Source: Vibrio sp. SS-MA-C1-2 (lineage in GTDB: Bacteria > Pseudomonadota > Gammaproteobacteria > Enterobacterales > Vibrionaceae). Taken from it: 64,000 bases of DNA. Location: positions 1,798,001 to 1,862,000 of the forward strand of contig NZ_CP090981.1 of NCBI RefSeq assembly GCF_021513135.1, read 5' to 3'. Below, one piece after another: positions 38,143 to 46,672 of this stretch (positions are counted from its first letter, which is position 1; each line of letters starts with the position of its first letter). Both the position numbers and the translations under genes were made by a program. Below the pieces are notes generated by a model. It worked only from the letters and a program-made list of their open reading frames with translations. It made no database searches and had not been told where the DNA came from.

Positions 38143-39471
38143 ATGTCCAAGAAAGAGAGAGATCTTCCGACCAACAGAATTTCTCGTTTTGGCAATTTTG
38201 CATCATTAGCGACCCGAGTAGCAGGCAATGTCATCAAGGAAGGGAGCAAACAATTAGCTCAGGGGAATAAGCCGCAAATTAAGGATCTGCTTCTGACACC
38301 CGGTAATATTCAACGTTTAACGGATCAACTTGCACACCTTCGTGGTGCGGCGATGAAACTAGGACAAATGTTGTCTATGGATGCTGGGGATATTTTAGAT
38401 CCTGAACTGGCGAAGATTCTTGCAAGGTTAAGGTCCGATGCCGACCCAATGCCTGCTAAACAGTTAAGCAAAACAATGGAGCAAGGGTTGGGCGAGGATT
38501 GGAAGTCGTTATTTCTCTCATTTACCTATAAGCCCTTAGCCAGTGCTTCTATCGGGCAAGTTCATCAAGCTCATACCGATGATGGCGATAGAGTGGCGGT
38601 AAAAGTACAGTATCCTGGCGTTAAAAATAGTATCGATAGCGATGTAAATAATGTGGGCACATTGCTGAATGTCGTTGGACTGATCCCTAAGGGTGTTAAT
38701 TATCAGGAGTTACTTGAGGATGCTAAAATACAGCTACATGATGAAGCGGATTATCTGAGAGAAGCCGATTTTGCTCAACAATATAAAACACTATTAAATG
38801 ATAACAAAAATTTTATTGTTCCCGATATTTATCCAGAATGTAGTTGTGATACCGTATTGACAATGACGTTTATCGACGGTGTTGCGATTGAAAGTTTAGT
38901 TGATGAGCCTCAAGAAGTGAAAGATCGAGTATTAAAACAGTTAATCACTCTGTTTTTCCGTGAATTGTTTGAATTTAAGATGGTTCAGACGGATCCCAAT
39001 TATGCCAATTATCTTTATTGTAAAGAGAGTGGGAGAGTGGCATTACTCGATTTTGGAGCAACACGAGTCTATAGCGAAAAAATAAGCGAGGGTTATCGAG
39101 TTGCTTTTCGATCGGTACTGGAAGGCGATAAAGTTGAATTAAATCGTGCGCTGGAAAAGATAGGCTTTTTTAGTCAAGATATTGTGCCAGAACAACGAGA
39201 GACGATTTTAGATCTAGTGGTTGTGGCTTGTGAGCCTGTCATTTATCAAGATGAGTTTGATTTTAAAAACAGTGATCTTTCAAAGCGTTTACAAGATGCA
39301 GGTAAAGTCTTGAGTTTAGAACAAAATTATTGGCATACTCCGCCTTCCGACGCCCTGTTTTTACATCGAAAAATTGGAGGGATGTATCTTTTAGCCTCTC
39401 ACCTTGGTAGTCGGGTTAATGTCCATGAGCTGCTATTACCTCATCTTTACCCTGATGGTCAAAGGGGATAA
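38143..39471 (+). CDS. ABC1/AarF/UbiB-type kinase-like protein
   Basis: Atypical kinase-like protein of 442 residues. AAMKLGQMLSMDAGDILDP carries the KxGQ motif of the family, followed by ASIGQVHQAHT (glycine-rich loop variant), VAVKVQYPGVK (nucleotide-binding Lys) and LLDFGATRVYS (metal-binding DFG). Unlike UbiB it lacks C-terminal membrane segments, so it is closer to the soluble ADCK3/Coq8-like group. Members support quinone or lipid metabolism; the role of this group in bacteria is poorly known. It is a single-gene unit. Confidence 0.85.
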   Translation: MSKKERDLPTNRISRFGNFASLATRVAGNVIKEGSKQLAQGNKPQIKDLLLTPGNIQRLTDQLAHLRGAAMKLGQMLSMDAGDILDPELAKILARLRSDADPMPAKQLSKTMEQGLGEDWKSLFLSFTYKPLASASIGQVHQAHTDDGDRVAVKVQYPGVKNSIDSDVNNVGTLLNVVGLIPKGVNYQELLEDAKIQLHDEADYLREADFAQQYKTLLNDNKNFIVPDIYPECSCDTVLTMTFIDGVAIESLVDEPQEVKDRVLKQLITLFFRELFEFKMVQTDPNYANYLYCKESGRVALLDFGATRVYSEKISEGYRVAFRSVLEGDKVELNRALEKIGFFSQDIVPEQRETILDLVVVACEPVIYQDEFDFKNSDLSKRLQDAGKVLSLEQNYWHTPPSDALFLHRKIGGMYLLASHLGSRVNVHELLLPHLYPDGQRG

Positions 39472-39503
39472 GCCGTCAGTCATTGTTATCAACGTGGTCT
39501 GTT

Positions 39504-39541
39504 AAAAAAACGCAGATATTTAAAAAGATTAAATATCTGCG
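39504..39541 (-). terminator. Terminator of arsDA operon
   Basis: Arms CGCAGATATTTAA and TTAAATATCTGCG. On the minus strand a run of seven T follows directly, so it mainly serves the arsDA transcript and may also limit readthrough from the plus-strand kinase gene. Confidence 0.82.
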
Positions 39542-39549
39542 TCTTCAAT

Positions 39550-39576
39550 CTAGCAACTCCAATTACTTTGGGTATA
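39550..39576 (+). repeat. Right-end fragment of dispersed repeat
   Basis: Only the right end remains: TAGCAACTCCAATTACTTTG then GGTATA. It lies between the arsA stop codon and its terminator. Confidence 0.7.
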
Positions 39577-39580
39577 GCAA

Positions 39581-41326
39581 TTAACTCGCTAATGCTTTTA
39601 ATGCATCAATACCAACGGGCTCTTGTTTTTGCATTGCCACAACAGCAGTACGTTGAGCATATTGATTGATCACTTGGTCAATTAATGGCTTTTGACTTGC
39701 CGCTCGCTCTTTTAATAACTCTGCTTTAACTGAACTCTGTACCAACGAGTTATTGATGACCCATGCCCAAGGTTTGATATTGGCACGTTCTAAATCTTGC
39801 TGAAGGTCAGCTGCCTCTTGAACAGGGGTTGGTTCTGCTAATGTAGTAATAATCACTTTAGTTAGATCAGGGTTTTGCAGTTTTAAAAGTGGGGTTTCCA
39901 CCTCTTGATCCTGACGAGTCACTTCTTTGTGATAAGCACCTGTTGCATCCAACAATAGCAAAGTATGCCCCGTTGGTGCGGTATCCATAATGACAAACTT
40001 CTCTTCAGCTTGTTTAATGATTTCTGAGAATGCTTGGAATACCGCAATCTCTTCAGTACAAGGTGAACGAAGATCTTCTTCTAACAATGCTCGACCCGCA
40101 TCATCAAGATTTTCGCCTTTCTCTTTCAGAATTGATTCACGGTAACGTTCAGTTTCAGCGACTGGGTCAATCTTACTCACCGTAAAGTTTGTCGCATCGT
40201 CATTTAAGGTATAACGCAAATGAGCAGCAGGATCTGAAGTCGTCAGGTGAACATTACCGCCACGTTCTGCAAGTTTAGCGGCAATGGAAGCCGCCATCGT
40301 TGTTTTGCCGACACCACCTTTACCCATTAACATCACTAAACCATGTCCTTGTGGCGCAAGTTGGTCAATAAGATCTGATAATGAGTTGTACTGTTCTTCA
40401 TCAACTAGCGTAGCAGCGACTGGGTGATTAACTACTATATTTTCATCGATAAGCGCTCTTAAATTATCTAAACCTAAGATATTTGAAGAGAGCAGGGAAA
40501 CTTGAGATAACGGTAAACGTTTTAGCTCAGCCGGAAGATTTGCTACCACGTTCTGTTCGCGTTTAATGATAGCCTCAGCTAATGGATCGTCATCGCTACG
40601 ATTTGTTGGATAAAGGCCGTTTAGTACTAAATGCTGACCTTTTAAACCTAAATCATCAAGCTCTAGGTGAGTTTTAGCTGCCTCTTTAATGGTAGATGAT
40701 TGCGCTCTTGCCACCAAAATTAGGCGAGTTTGAGTTTGATCAGAAAGCACAGAAATTGCATTCGCATATTTTACGCGCTGTTTCTCAAGTCCAGCCAGTG
40801 GACCTAGACACGAAGCATCCCCTTTACCATGCTCTAGAAATTCATTCCAAGCACCAGGTAATTGAAGAAGACGAATAGTATGGCCAGTTGGTGCCGTGTC
40901 AAAGACAATATGGTCAAATTCTTGCTGAAGTTTTTCATCAGTTAGTAAATCAGTAAACTCATCAAACGCGGCTACTTCGGTAGTACAGGCGCCTGACAGT
41001 TGTTCTTCAATACTTTTGACTATTGGATCAGGAAGCTTACCTCTAATCGGACCAACAATACGTTCTCGGTACTGTTCAGCTGCCGCTTGAGGATCGATCT
41101 CTAACGCATAAAGATTTTCTACACCATTAATCGCAGTAATGGTATCGCCAATTTGAGTATCAAAAACTTGTCCAACGTTAGAGGCTGGATCAGTACTGAC
41201 GATTAAAACTTTTTTACCTGATTCGGCAAGAGATAGTGCAGATGCACAAGCGTGAGATGTTTTACCAACTCCACCTTTACCTGTGAAAAAAAGGTAATTA
41301 GGTACAGCGTTAAGATAATTGACCAT
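39581..41326 (-). CDS. arsA: Arsenical pump-driving ATPase
   Basis: Cytoplasmic ATPase of 581 residues with two homologous halves, each with GKGGVGKT and DTAPTGHT. The three metalloid-binding cysteines known from E. coli ArsA have counterparts in LSGACTTEVAAFDEF, ASCLGPLAG and LRSPCTEEIAVFQAF. It takes As(III) or Sb(III) from ArsD and drives an ArsB or Acr3 membrane pump. It is 11 bp downstream of arsD, but no arsB, acr3, arsC or arsR is present in this window, so it must pair with a distant pump or act differently. Confidence 0.93.
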   Translation of the reverse strand: MVNYLNAVPNYLFFTGKGGVGKTSHACASALSLAESGKKVLIVSTDPASNVGQVFDTQIGDTITAINGVENLYALEIDPQAAAEQYRERIVGPIRGKLPDPIVKSIEEQLSGACTTEVAAFDEFTDLLTDEKLQQEFDHIVFDTAPTGHTIRLLQLPGAWNEFLEHGKGDASCLGPLAGLEKQRVKYANAISVLSDQTQTRLILVARAQSSTIKEAAKTHLELDDLGLKGQHLVLNGLYPTNRSDDDPLAEAIIKREQNVVANLPAELKRLPLSQVSLLSSNILGLDNLRALIDENIVVNHPVAATLVDEEQYNSLSDLIDQLAPQGHGLVMLMGKGGVGKTTMAASIAAKLAERGGNVHLTTSDPAAHLRYTLNDDATNFTVSKIDPVAETERYRESILKEKGENLDDAGRALLEEDLRSPCTEEIAVFQAFSEIIKQAEEKFVIMDTAPTGHTLLLLDATGAYHKEVTRQDQEVETPLLKLQNPDLTKVIITTLAEPTPVQEAADLQQDLERANIKPWAWVINNSLVQSSVKAELLKERAASQKPLIDQVINQYAQRTAVVAMQKQEPVGIDALKALAS

Positions 41327-41337
41327 ATTATTTCTCC

Positions 41338-41697
41338 TTAGCAGCAGCCAGTTGACTTGCAGCAGCTGCTAGGTTTTTTCTCTTCTTCAACTAACTCAAT
41401 ATCAGCCCATTTAGCCAGCTCTTTGCGGTTAGGGTAACGCTCAGTTAAAGCAACATGACCATCGACCAACGTTAAAGGAAGACCTTCTTCACCCATTAAC
41501 TCTAAATATGCAGCGACAGCACTGTTTTCAACAAATGCCATAGGCTCTTGTGCTAGATTAATACGTTTAATGTCAGAACCTTGTTCTTTTAACCAGCTAA
41601 AGTTTGCTGAGAATTCAACAAGCTTTTGGTCTAAATCAGTTCCACAAACACCACTTGAACAACACATTGATGGATCATAAATTGTAATGCTTTTCAT
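41338..41697 (-). CDS. arsD: Arsenite metallochaperone ArsD
   Basis: 119-residue protein that hands As(III) to ArsA and can act as a weak repressor. The N-terminal motif YDPSMCCSSGVCGTD has the three cysteines needed for the chaperone role, and the C-terminal SCCKSTGCC has two more vicinal Cys pairs. Length and order match E. coli ArsD. The ATG at 41697 follows AAGG. A perfect inverted repeat lies 24-47 bp upstream and may be the operator. Confidence 0.93.
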   Translation of the reverse strand: MKSITIYDPSMCCSSGVCGTDLDQKLVEFSANFSWLKEQGSDIKRINLAQEPMAFVENSAVAAYLELMGEEGLPLTLVDGHVALTERYPNRKELAKWADIELVEEEKKPSSCCKSTGCC

Positions 41698-41720
41698 TTT
41701 TATACCTTATATTAAACAAT

Positions 41721-41744
41721 GTCTATCGTCGATTTACGATAGAC
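41721..41744. promoter_or_regulatory. Inverted repeat upstream of arsD
   Basis: GTCTATCGT and ACGATAGAC form a perfect 9-bp inverted repeat with a 6-bp spacer, 24 bp upstream of the arsD start. It is placed as an operator would be. The binding protein is not identified: ArsD itself or an ArsR encoded elsewhere. Confidence 0.6.
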
Positions 41745-41866
41745 TATATTCCTATTCAGCTTGTCCTGCAACTATTTTGTTTAATGATTGTGATTTTGCA
41801 CTTAATATAAGAATTGATAGATACTTCAAACGTGAGGCTACTAAGTCATTGGTCTCCTTGATTCGT

Positions 41867-41891
41867 TTGCTAGTAGGCGGCAAGTAAGTAG
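41867..41891 (-). repeat. Remnant of dispersed repeat
   Basis: TTGCTAGTAGGCGGCAAGTA matches one end of the repeat in minus orientation. The sequence just before it (TACTTCAAACGTGAGGCTAC) may be a badly decayed other end. Upstream of arsD. Confidence 0.5.
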
Positions 41892-41926
41892 TTAGCCATG
41901 GTTCATTAAATAGAAAGAATAAAAAG

Positions 41927-42457
41927 CTATCTGACCTTTGCAGTTAAAATATGATCTTGCCACTTTCCATCAATCTTTAAATATCGTTTTGCTCGCCCTT
42001 CAATTTCGAAGCCTAACTTTTCTAAAACTCGGGCGCTATTACGATTATGAGGCAGATAATTAGCCATTATGCGATTGAGACCAACCTCATTAAAGATAAA
42101 ATCAATTCCCGCTTTTATTCCTTCACTCATTAAGCCTTGATTTTGATGCTGGTGGTCGATTGAATAACCTAAATAACAGGCTTGAAAAGCACCTCCCATG
42201 ACACAAGTAAAGTTGCAAACACCTATCAGTTGTTGGCTGCTTTTTTCAATTAAGGCGAAGCGGAATTCTCGCCCTTCAGAAAATGAATGCTCACTGCTTA
42301 AGCCAACTTGTTGCCAAAATCTGAGGGTATAAAAATCCTCATCTCTGGTTGGCTCCCAAGGCTCTAGATGATCGGCGTTGTTGCAATAATAACGATAAAG
42401 GGCAGGAGCATGGTGATATGAGATAGGTTCTAATATTAATCGGTCTGTTTCTAACAA
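41927..42457 (-). CDS. GNAT acetyltransferase, RimJ-like
   Basis: 176-residue GNAT protein of the RimJ/RimL group, which acetylates the N-terminal Ala of ribosomal protein S5 (RimJ) or similar targets. The start METDRLILEP-like and the acetyl-CoA motif HQHQNQGLMSEGIKAG, with NRIMANYLPHNRNSARVLEKLGF, match RimJ closely. Substrate is inferred from family resemblance. It is a single-gene unit upstream of a repeat-rich gap. Confidence 0.8.
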   Translation of the reverse strand: MLETDRLILEPISYHHAPALYRYYCNNADHLEPWEPTRDEDFYTLRFWQQVGLSSEHSFSEGREFRFALIEKSSQQLIGVCNFTCVMGGAFQACYLGYSIDHQHQNQGLMSEGIKAGIDFIFNEVGLNRIMANYLPHNRNSARVLEKLGFEIEGRAKRYLKIDGKWQDHILTAKVR

Positions 42458-42602
42458 ATCTCTTTCTCCTTTCTTTTATCACATAATAAAGTTCTGTTTT
42501 ACTCGATGATATAAAGTTAGGCTAGTTTTCTCGATATGAAAAGAGTTTCTAATGGAGATAGTGTGAAATTTAATAAAGATCTAATTCTCTGTTGATTGAG
42601 AG

Positions 42603-42650
42603 ATACCTAAAATAGTTGGAGTTGCCGCCTGCTAGCAACTCCAATTATTG
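42603..42650. repeat. Inverted pair of repeat right-ends (hairpin)
   Basis: The left part TACCTAAAATAGTTGGAGTTG is the right end of the repeat read on the minus strand; the right part CTGCTAGCAACTCCAATTATT is the same end on the plus strand. The two right ends meet head to head, giving TTGGAGTTGC...GCAACTCCAA. It follows the RpiR gene and may act as a terminator. Confidence 0.65.
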
Positions 42651-42660
42651 TAATTGAAAA

Positions 42661-43497
42661 CTAATCATTAACTAAAGGAATAATTGCTTTTGCGGTCTGC
42701 TGGATAGAGTCGTCATATTGTGGATACTTTTTCACTAAGCGATTGATGATGATATCGACAATTAATAACGCGCCGACTTTAGAAGAGAATGCCCCACCGG
42801 TTAATGGACCTTCTGGCCTAGCTGCAATCAACAATTCTGTCGAGAGACGAGCGAGAGGGCTATTACTGATATTGCTGATGGTGATAACAGGCGCTTGCTT
42901 CTTTTCGACGCTGTTAGCAACTTGAATGATCTCTTTGGTGACGCCTGAGCTTGAAATGGCAAACCATAGATCCCCTTTCGTTGCACAACTGGCATTCATC
43001 ACCGCTAAATGATTATCACTATACATGGTGGATTTTTTACCAATGCGGGTTAAGCGGTAAGTCAGATATTGGCCAACAACACTCGATGCACCAACACCAA
43101 CACAACTAATAAATTTAGCTTTATGGATTGCAATACAGACGCGATCAATGGCTTTTTTATCGATTAACTTATTGGTATCTTGCAGACTGGTAATTGCATT
43201 TTGCATTGAGGTATGACAAACATCATCATTTAATGGTTTATTTTTCTGCTGCTCTTTTTGGCTCAATTCGACAGCGAGAGACATACGAAAATCTGGGTAA
43301 CCTTTATAACCAATATCTCGACATAAACGAACCACCGTCGCTTCACTGGTAGCCGTATTTCGAGCAAGGTCTGTGATAGTTTGAAATTGGACTTCAATAG
43401 CGTTTTCTAAAATATAATCTGCAACGACTCTCTGCTTTTTACTTAAAGATTCCGTATTTGAACGAAGACGAACGAGGATATTATTGGTTGAATTCAC
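42661..43497 (-). CDS. nanR: RpiR/MurR family regulator of sialic acid genes
   Basis: 278-residue regulator with an N-terminal RpiR helix-turn-helix (TITDLARNTATSEATVVRLC, YKGYPDFRMSLAVE) and a C-terminal SIS sugar-phosphate-binding domain (FISCVGVGASSVVGQYLTYR). RpiR-type NanR proteins in Vibrio species respond to N-acetylmannosamine 6-phosphate; by position beside nanA this is the likely effector. The symbol is given by context. The gene has its own spacer, separated from nanA by a hairpin. Confidence 0.83.
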   Translation of the reverse strand: MNSTNNILVRLRSNTESLSKKQRVVADYILENAIEVQFQTITDLARNTATSEATVVRLCRDIGYKGYPDFRMSLAVELSQKEQQKNKPLNDDVCHTSMQNAITSLQDTNKLIDKKAIDRVCIAIHKAKFISCVGVGASSVVGQYLTYRLTRIGKKSTMYSDNHLAVMNASCATKGDLWFAISSSGVTKEIIQVANSVEKKQAPVITISNISNSPLARLSTELLIAARPEGPLTGGAFSSKVGALLIVDIIINRLVKKYPQYDDSIQQTAKAIIPLVND

Positions 43498-43653
43498 GGA
43501 TAAGACCTTAAAATAGTAGAGATATCATATATGTTGCTTATAAATTTTATTTCTTAGTTTCTCTTGGTAATTATAGTTATATTTTTGATGGATATCAGTA
43601 ACTACTTTCATTATAAATCGGTTCTTTTTTGCTAATTCACTCTATTTTGATAG

Positions 43654-43690
43654 AAGATGAAAGGAGGTTAACTTCCTTTCATCTTTTTAT
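43654..43690. terminator. Hairpin between nanA and nanR
   Basis: Arms AAGATGAAAGGA and TCCTTTCATCTT with an 8-bp loop. T-run is on the plus strand; on the minus strand the tail is only moderately T-rich, so attenuation rather than full termination after nanA is possible. Confidence 0.6.
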
Positions 43691-43698
43691 TAACAATA

Positions 43699-44589
43699 TT
43701 ATATAAAATTAATTGCTTTAAATTTTTCTATAACAAGTTTGTGTTGTTCTTCGGTTAAAGAACGAATTGGTTGGCGCGGGTTGCCAACATCGATACCATG
43801 GAGTTGCATTGCGGCTTTACCTGCGGCTACCCCGCCAAATTCAACCAGAATACGGATGATTTCGATCACTTTATCCATAAGCTGTTCGACTTTTTTATGC
43901 TCGCCTTGTTCAAATGCTGAAATTATTTCTAAATAAATGGGGGCTGCGTAGTTGTAAGTACTGCCTACTGCGCCGATAGCACCAACGGCTAAACCGGCTG
44001 GAAGAAACTCATCGACCCCGAATGGAATATCAAATTTACGATCTAGCACTCGGATAGCGCGTTGGTATTCATACAGATCAATATTATTAAATTTAGCCCC
44101 TGATAAGTTTGGAATTTTACTGTCTGCTTTTATTAAGAACTGCTCTAAATCAACATTTACACCGGACATCGATGAGTGGTAGTAGTAAAAACCTTTAGAA
44201 GGTGCTGCCGCTGCGATTTCCGCACAATAATCCACTAAATCATCCACATTGGCAGGTTTAAAGAAGCAAGGCCCAATGACGGATGTTGCTAAAATATCTA
44301 ACGTTTCTGCATGACGAGTCAACTCTAAACTATCAATAATGCTTAAGGCACCAGTATGAACAATAATATCTAACTGGCCTTGACTTGCCGATACCCAGCG
44401 TTCAGCAATCGCTTTACGTTCTTCAACTGAACAGTGAATACCTTCACCCGTTGTGCCACAAATATATGCACCTTTAACACCTTGTTTAATCAAAAGTTCA
44501 GCAATCTGATCGATGACCGGTAGATTGACTTGGTTTTGATTATCAAAAGGCGTATGAGGTGCAGCAATTAATCCGGTTAGTTTTTTCAT
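43699..44589 (-). CDS. nanA: N-acetylneuraminate lyase
   Basis: Class I aldolase of 296 residues that splits N-acetylneuraminate to pyruvate and N-acetylmannosamine. The carboxylate-binding GTTGEG (about 45-50), the catalytic Tyr137 in FYYYHSSMSGV and the Schiff-base Lys166 in SGAKFNNIDLYEY are at the positions expected for NanA rather than dihydrodipicolinate synthase. It is the last gene of the siaPQM-nanA unit, 45 bp after the TRAP large subunit. Confidence 0.92.
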   Translation of the reverse strand: MKKLTGLIAAPHTPFDNQNQVNLPVIDQIAELLIKQGVKGAYICGTTGEGIHCSVEERKAIAERWVSASQGQLDIIVHTGALSIIDSLELTRHAETLDILATSVIGPCFFKPANVDDLVDYCAEIAAAAPSKGFYYYHSSMSGVNVDLEQFLIKADSKIPNLSGAKFNNIDLYEYQRAIRVLDRKFDIPFGVDEFLPAGLAVGAIGAVGSTYNYAAPIYLEIISAFEQGEHKKVEQLMDKVIEIIRILVEFGGVAAGKAAMQLHGIDVGNPRQPIRSLTEEQHKLVIEKFKAINFI

Positions 44590-44634
44590 TTTAAATCACT
44601 TATTTTCAATTTTTATGGAAGGGTAAATCTATCG

Positions 44635-45918
44635 CTATTGTCCGTAGCCTAAAAATAGCTCGGGCAAGAATAGGGTAAATTGTGGGAATACCGCCACAAG
44701 AAATAACACAATAAAGAGGGGGACTAATAAAGGGATCACCCCACGTGTTAATACATGGAATGGGATATTTCCAACCTTAGAGACCACATAGAGCGCCATG
44801 CCCATTGGTGGGGTTAAGATACCGATCATTAAGTTCAGAATTGCCATCACACCAAAGTGAACAGGGTCAATACCAACAGCGGCTGCCACTGGGACTAAAA
44901 ATGGAACAAGGAGGAGTAATAGTGCTAAAGACTCAATAAACGTGCCTAAGAATAAAAGGAGCAAGTTGATCAGCAGTAATAAAACCAAAGGGTTATCACT
45001 AATGGTTAAAAAGTAATCCGCTAACATTTGAGGAAGCTGTTCACGAGCAACAATCCAACCAAAGACGGTAACCCCCATCACCATTAATGCGACGACAGCG
45101 GTGGTGTTTACGGTCTCCTTAATGATTTCAATAAAACCATCAAAAGTAAGCTGTTTATAAACAACCGTGCCTAAAAATAGTGCGTAAAGTGATGAAACAA
45201 CCGCGGCTTCAGTTGGGGTGAATTTACCTGAAAAGATCCCGCCAATAATGATAATCGGTGTTAAAAGCGATAAAAAAGCGTCTTTAAATGACACAAAACG
45301 TTGTGAACAGGTGGCTTTAGGCAGTGTCATGTAGCCGCGTTTTTTACAGATAAAATAACTCATTATCATTAAAGCAAGGCAACATAAAAGTCCTGGAATC
45401 GCTCCAGCTAAAAAGAGTGCACCAATTGAGGTATTGGAAACAACACCATAAATCACTAAGGGAATAGAAGGCGGCACCAATGGGCCGATAATACAAGAGG
45501 CTGCCGTTAATCCACCTGCAAAATCATCATCATACTTTGCATCTCGCATCGATTTAATTTCAAGTTGACCTAAGCCACCCGCATCGGCAAGAGCTGAACC
45601 TGACATACCTGAAAACAGCAGGCTTGCCATAATATTTACGTGACCTAAGCTGCCGGTAATATGACCAACCATCGATTTGGCGAAATTGAATATTCTTTCA
45701 GTGATCCCCGCGCTATTCATTAAATGGCCAGTTAAAACAAAGAAAGGCACCGCCAAAAGCGTGAAGTTATTGAGTCCGCCAACCATCTGTTGAGCGGCAA
45801 AATTCATGCCCGAACTTTGAGTGAAAAAGAGAAACAGCAGAGCAACAAAAATAAGAGAAAAGCCAACAGGCATGCCAGCAAAAAGGAGTGTTAGCCAGCC
45901 AACAATTGAACCAAACAT
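44635..45918 (-). CDS. siaM: Sialic acid TRAP transporter large membrane subunit
   Basis: 427-residue DctM-type channel subunit with about 12 hydrophobic segments. The stretch FSGMSGSALADAGGLGQLEI and TAASCIIGPLVPPSIPLVIY are DctM hallmarks. With the small subunit and SiaP it imports N-acetylneuraminate driven by sodium. Assignment to sialic acid rests on the SiaP receptor and the nan genes around it. Confidence 0.9.
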   Translation of the reverse strand: MFGSIVGWLTLLFAGMPVGFSLIFVALLFLFFTQSSGMNFAAQQMVGGLNNFTLLAVPFFVLTGHLMNSAGITERIFNFAKSMVGHITGSLGHVNIMASLLFSGMSGSALADAGGLGQLEIKSMRDAKYDDDFAGGLTAASCIIGPLVPPSIPLVIYGVVSNTSIGALFLAGAIPGLLCCLALMIMSYFICKKRGYMTLPKATCSQRFVSFKDAFLSLLTPIIIIGGIFSGKFTPTEAAVVSSLYALFLGTVVYKQLTFDGFIEIIKETVNTTAVVALMVMGVTVFGWIVAREQLPQMLADYFLTISDNPLVLLLLINLLLLFLGTFIESLALLLLLVPFLVPVAAAVGIDPVHFGVMAILNLMIGILTPPMGMALYVVSKVGNIPFHVLTRGVIPLLVPLFIVLFLVAVFPQFTLFLPELFLGYGQ

Positions 45919-45929
45919 AATAATACCTT

Positions 45930-46418
45930 TTAGATTAGAGGGTCAGAGACATTGAATGTTCTGAAGTTAAATGCGATACCGTACATTTTTTGTAGCTGAC
46001 GAGCTAACATAAAACAGCCACCAACCGGTAAGCTATAATTCATCCACTTAACCGAAATTCCCAAAGTGATGAGCTCAAAAAAAGCGGTCATCTGAACATG
46101 TTTGTAACCTAAATAGATAATGGCAACGATTGAGATTAAGACAAAGAACTCTAACGTCATCACTAATAGCCATCGAATCTTTTCAGGTAATTTGTCTGAA
46201 AAGTACGTCACGCTAACATGGGTGCTTTTTTTTATCGCAATGGCTGAACCAATAAGACATAAGTACATGAAAAGCACACGTGCTAATTCTTCGCTCCATA
46301 ATGATGGTGAGTTTAAAAACCAGCGAGTGGCAATCTGCCAAGTTAAGATAAATAACAGTGCGACCATTAACGGCACGGTAATTATCTCTTCGATATTTTC
46401 AATCACTTTCTTAAACAT
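45930..46418 (-). CDS. siaQ: Sialic acid TRAP transporter small membrane subunit
   Basis: 162-residue DctQ-type subunit with four hydrophobic segments. The motif WSEELARVLFMYLCLIGSAI is the conserved DctQ signature. Separate from the large subunit here, as in Vibrio SiaQM and unlike the fused form of Haemophilus. An insertion of two repeat copies (46488-46661) separates it from siaP upstream. Confidence 0.9.
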   Translation of the reverse strand: MFKKVIENIEEIITVPLMVALLFILTWQIATRWFLNSPSLWSEELARVLFMYLCLIGSAIAIKKSTHVSVTYFSDKLPEKIRWLLVMTLEFFVLISIVAIIYLGYKHVQMTAFFELITLGISVKWMNYSLPVGGCFMLARQLQKMYGIAFNFRTFNVSDPLI

Positions 46419-46487
46419 TGTCCTTATCCTTGTTATTCAATGTGTAATGGAGTGGAGGAGAGAGGCGAGTAAAGGGGGGGGAATTTA

Positions 46488-46537
46488 CTGCCTCACTCAC
46501 TTGCCGCCTACTAGCAACGCCAATTACTTTAGGTATA
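46488..46537 (+). repeat. Right-half fragment of dispersed repeat
   Basis: Contains CTCACTCACTTGCCGCCTAC and CTAGCAACGCCAATTACTTT then AGGTATA. Its last four bases overlap the start of the next full copy (TATACC), so the two are joined end to end. Confidence 0.8.
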
Positions 46538-46661
46538 CCTTTCTTACTTGAAGTCGCTAGGTTGTTAGCTGCATTCGTTCGCCCCAATCATATAGAACAG
46601 CCATACTCATGGAGCCTCTCTCTCTTGCTGCCTACTAGCAACGCCAATTACTTTTGGTATA
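46534..46661 (+). repeat. Dispersed palindromic repeat, full length, inside the siaPQ spacer
   Basis: A 128-bp copy from TATACCTTTCTTACTTGAAG to ACGCCAATTACTTTTGGTATA, lying between siaP and siaQ, which are otherwise expected to be adjacent in one operon. Confidence 0.9.
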
Positions 46662-46672
46662 AGTTATGTGTT

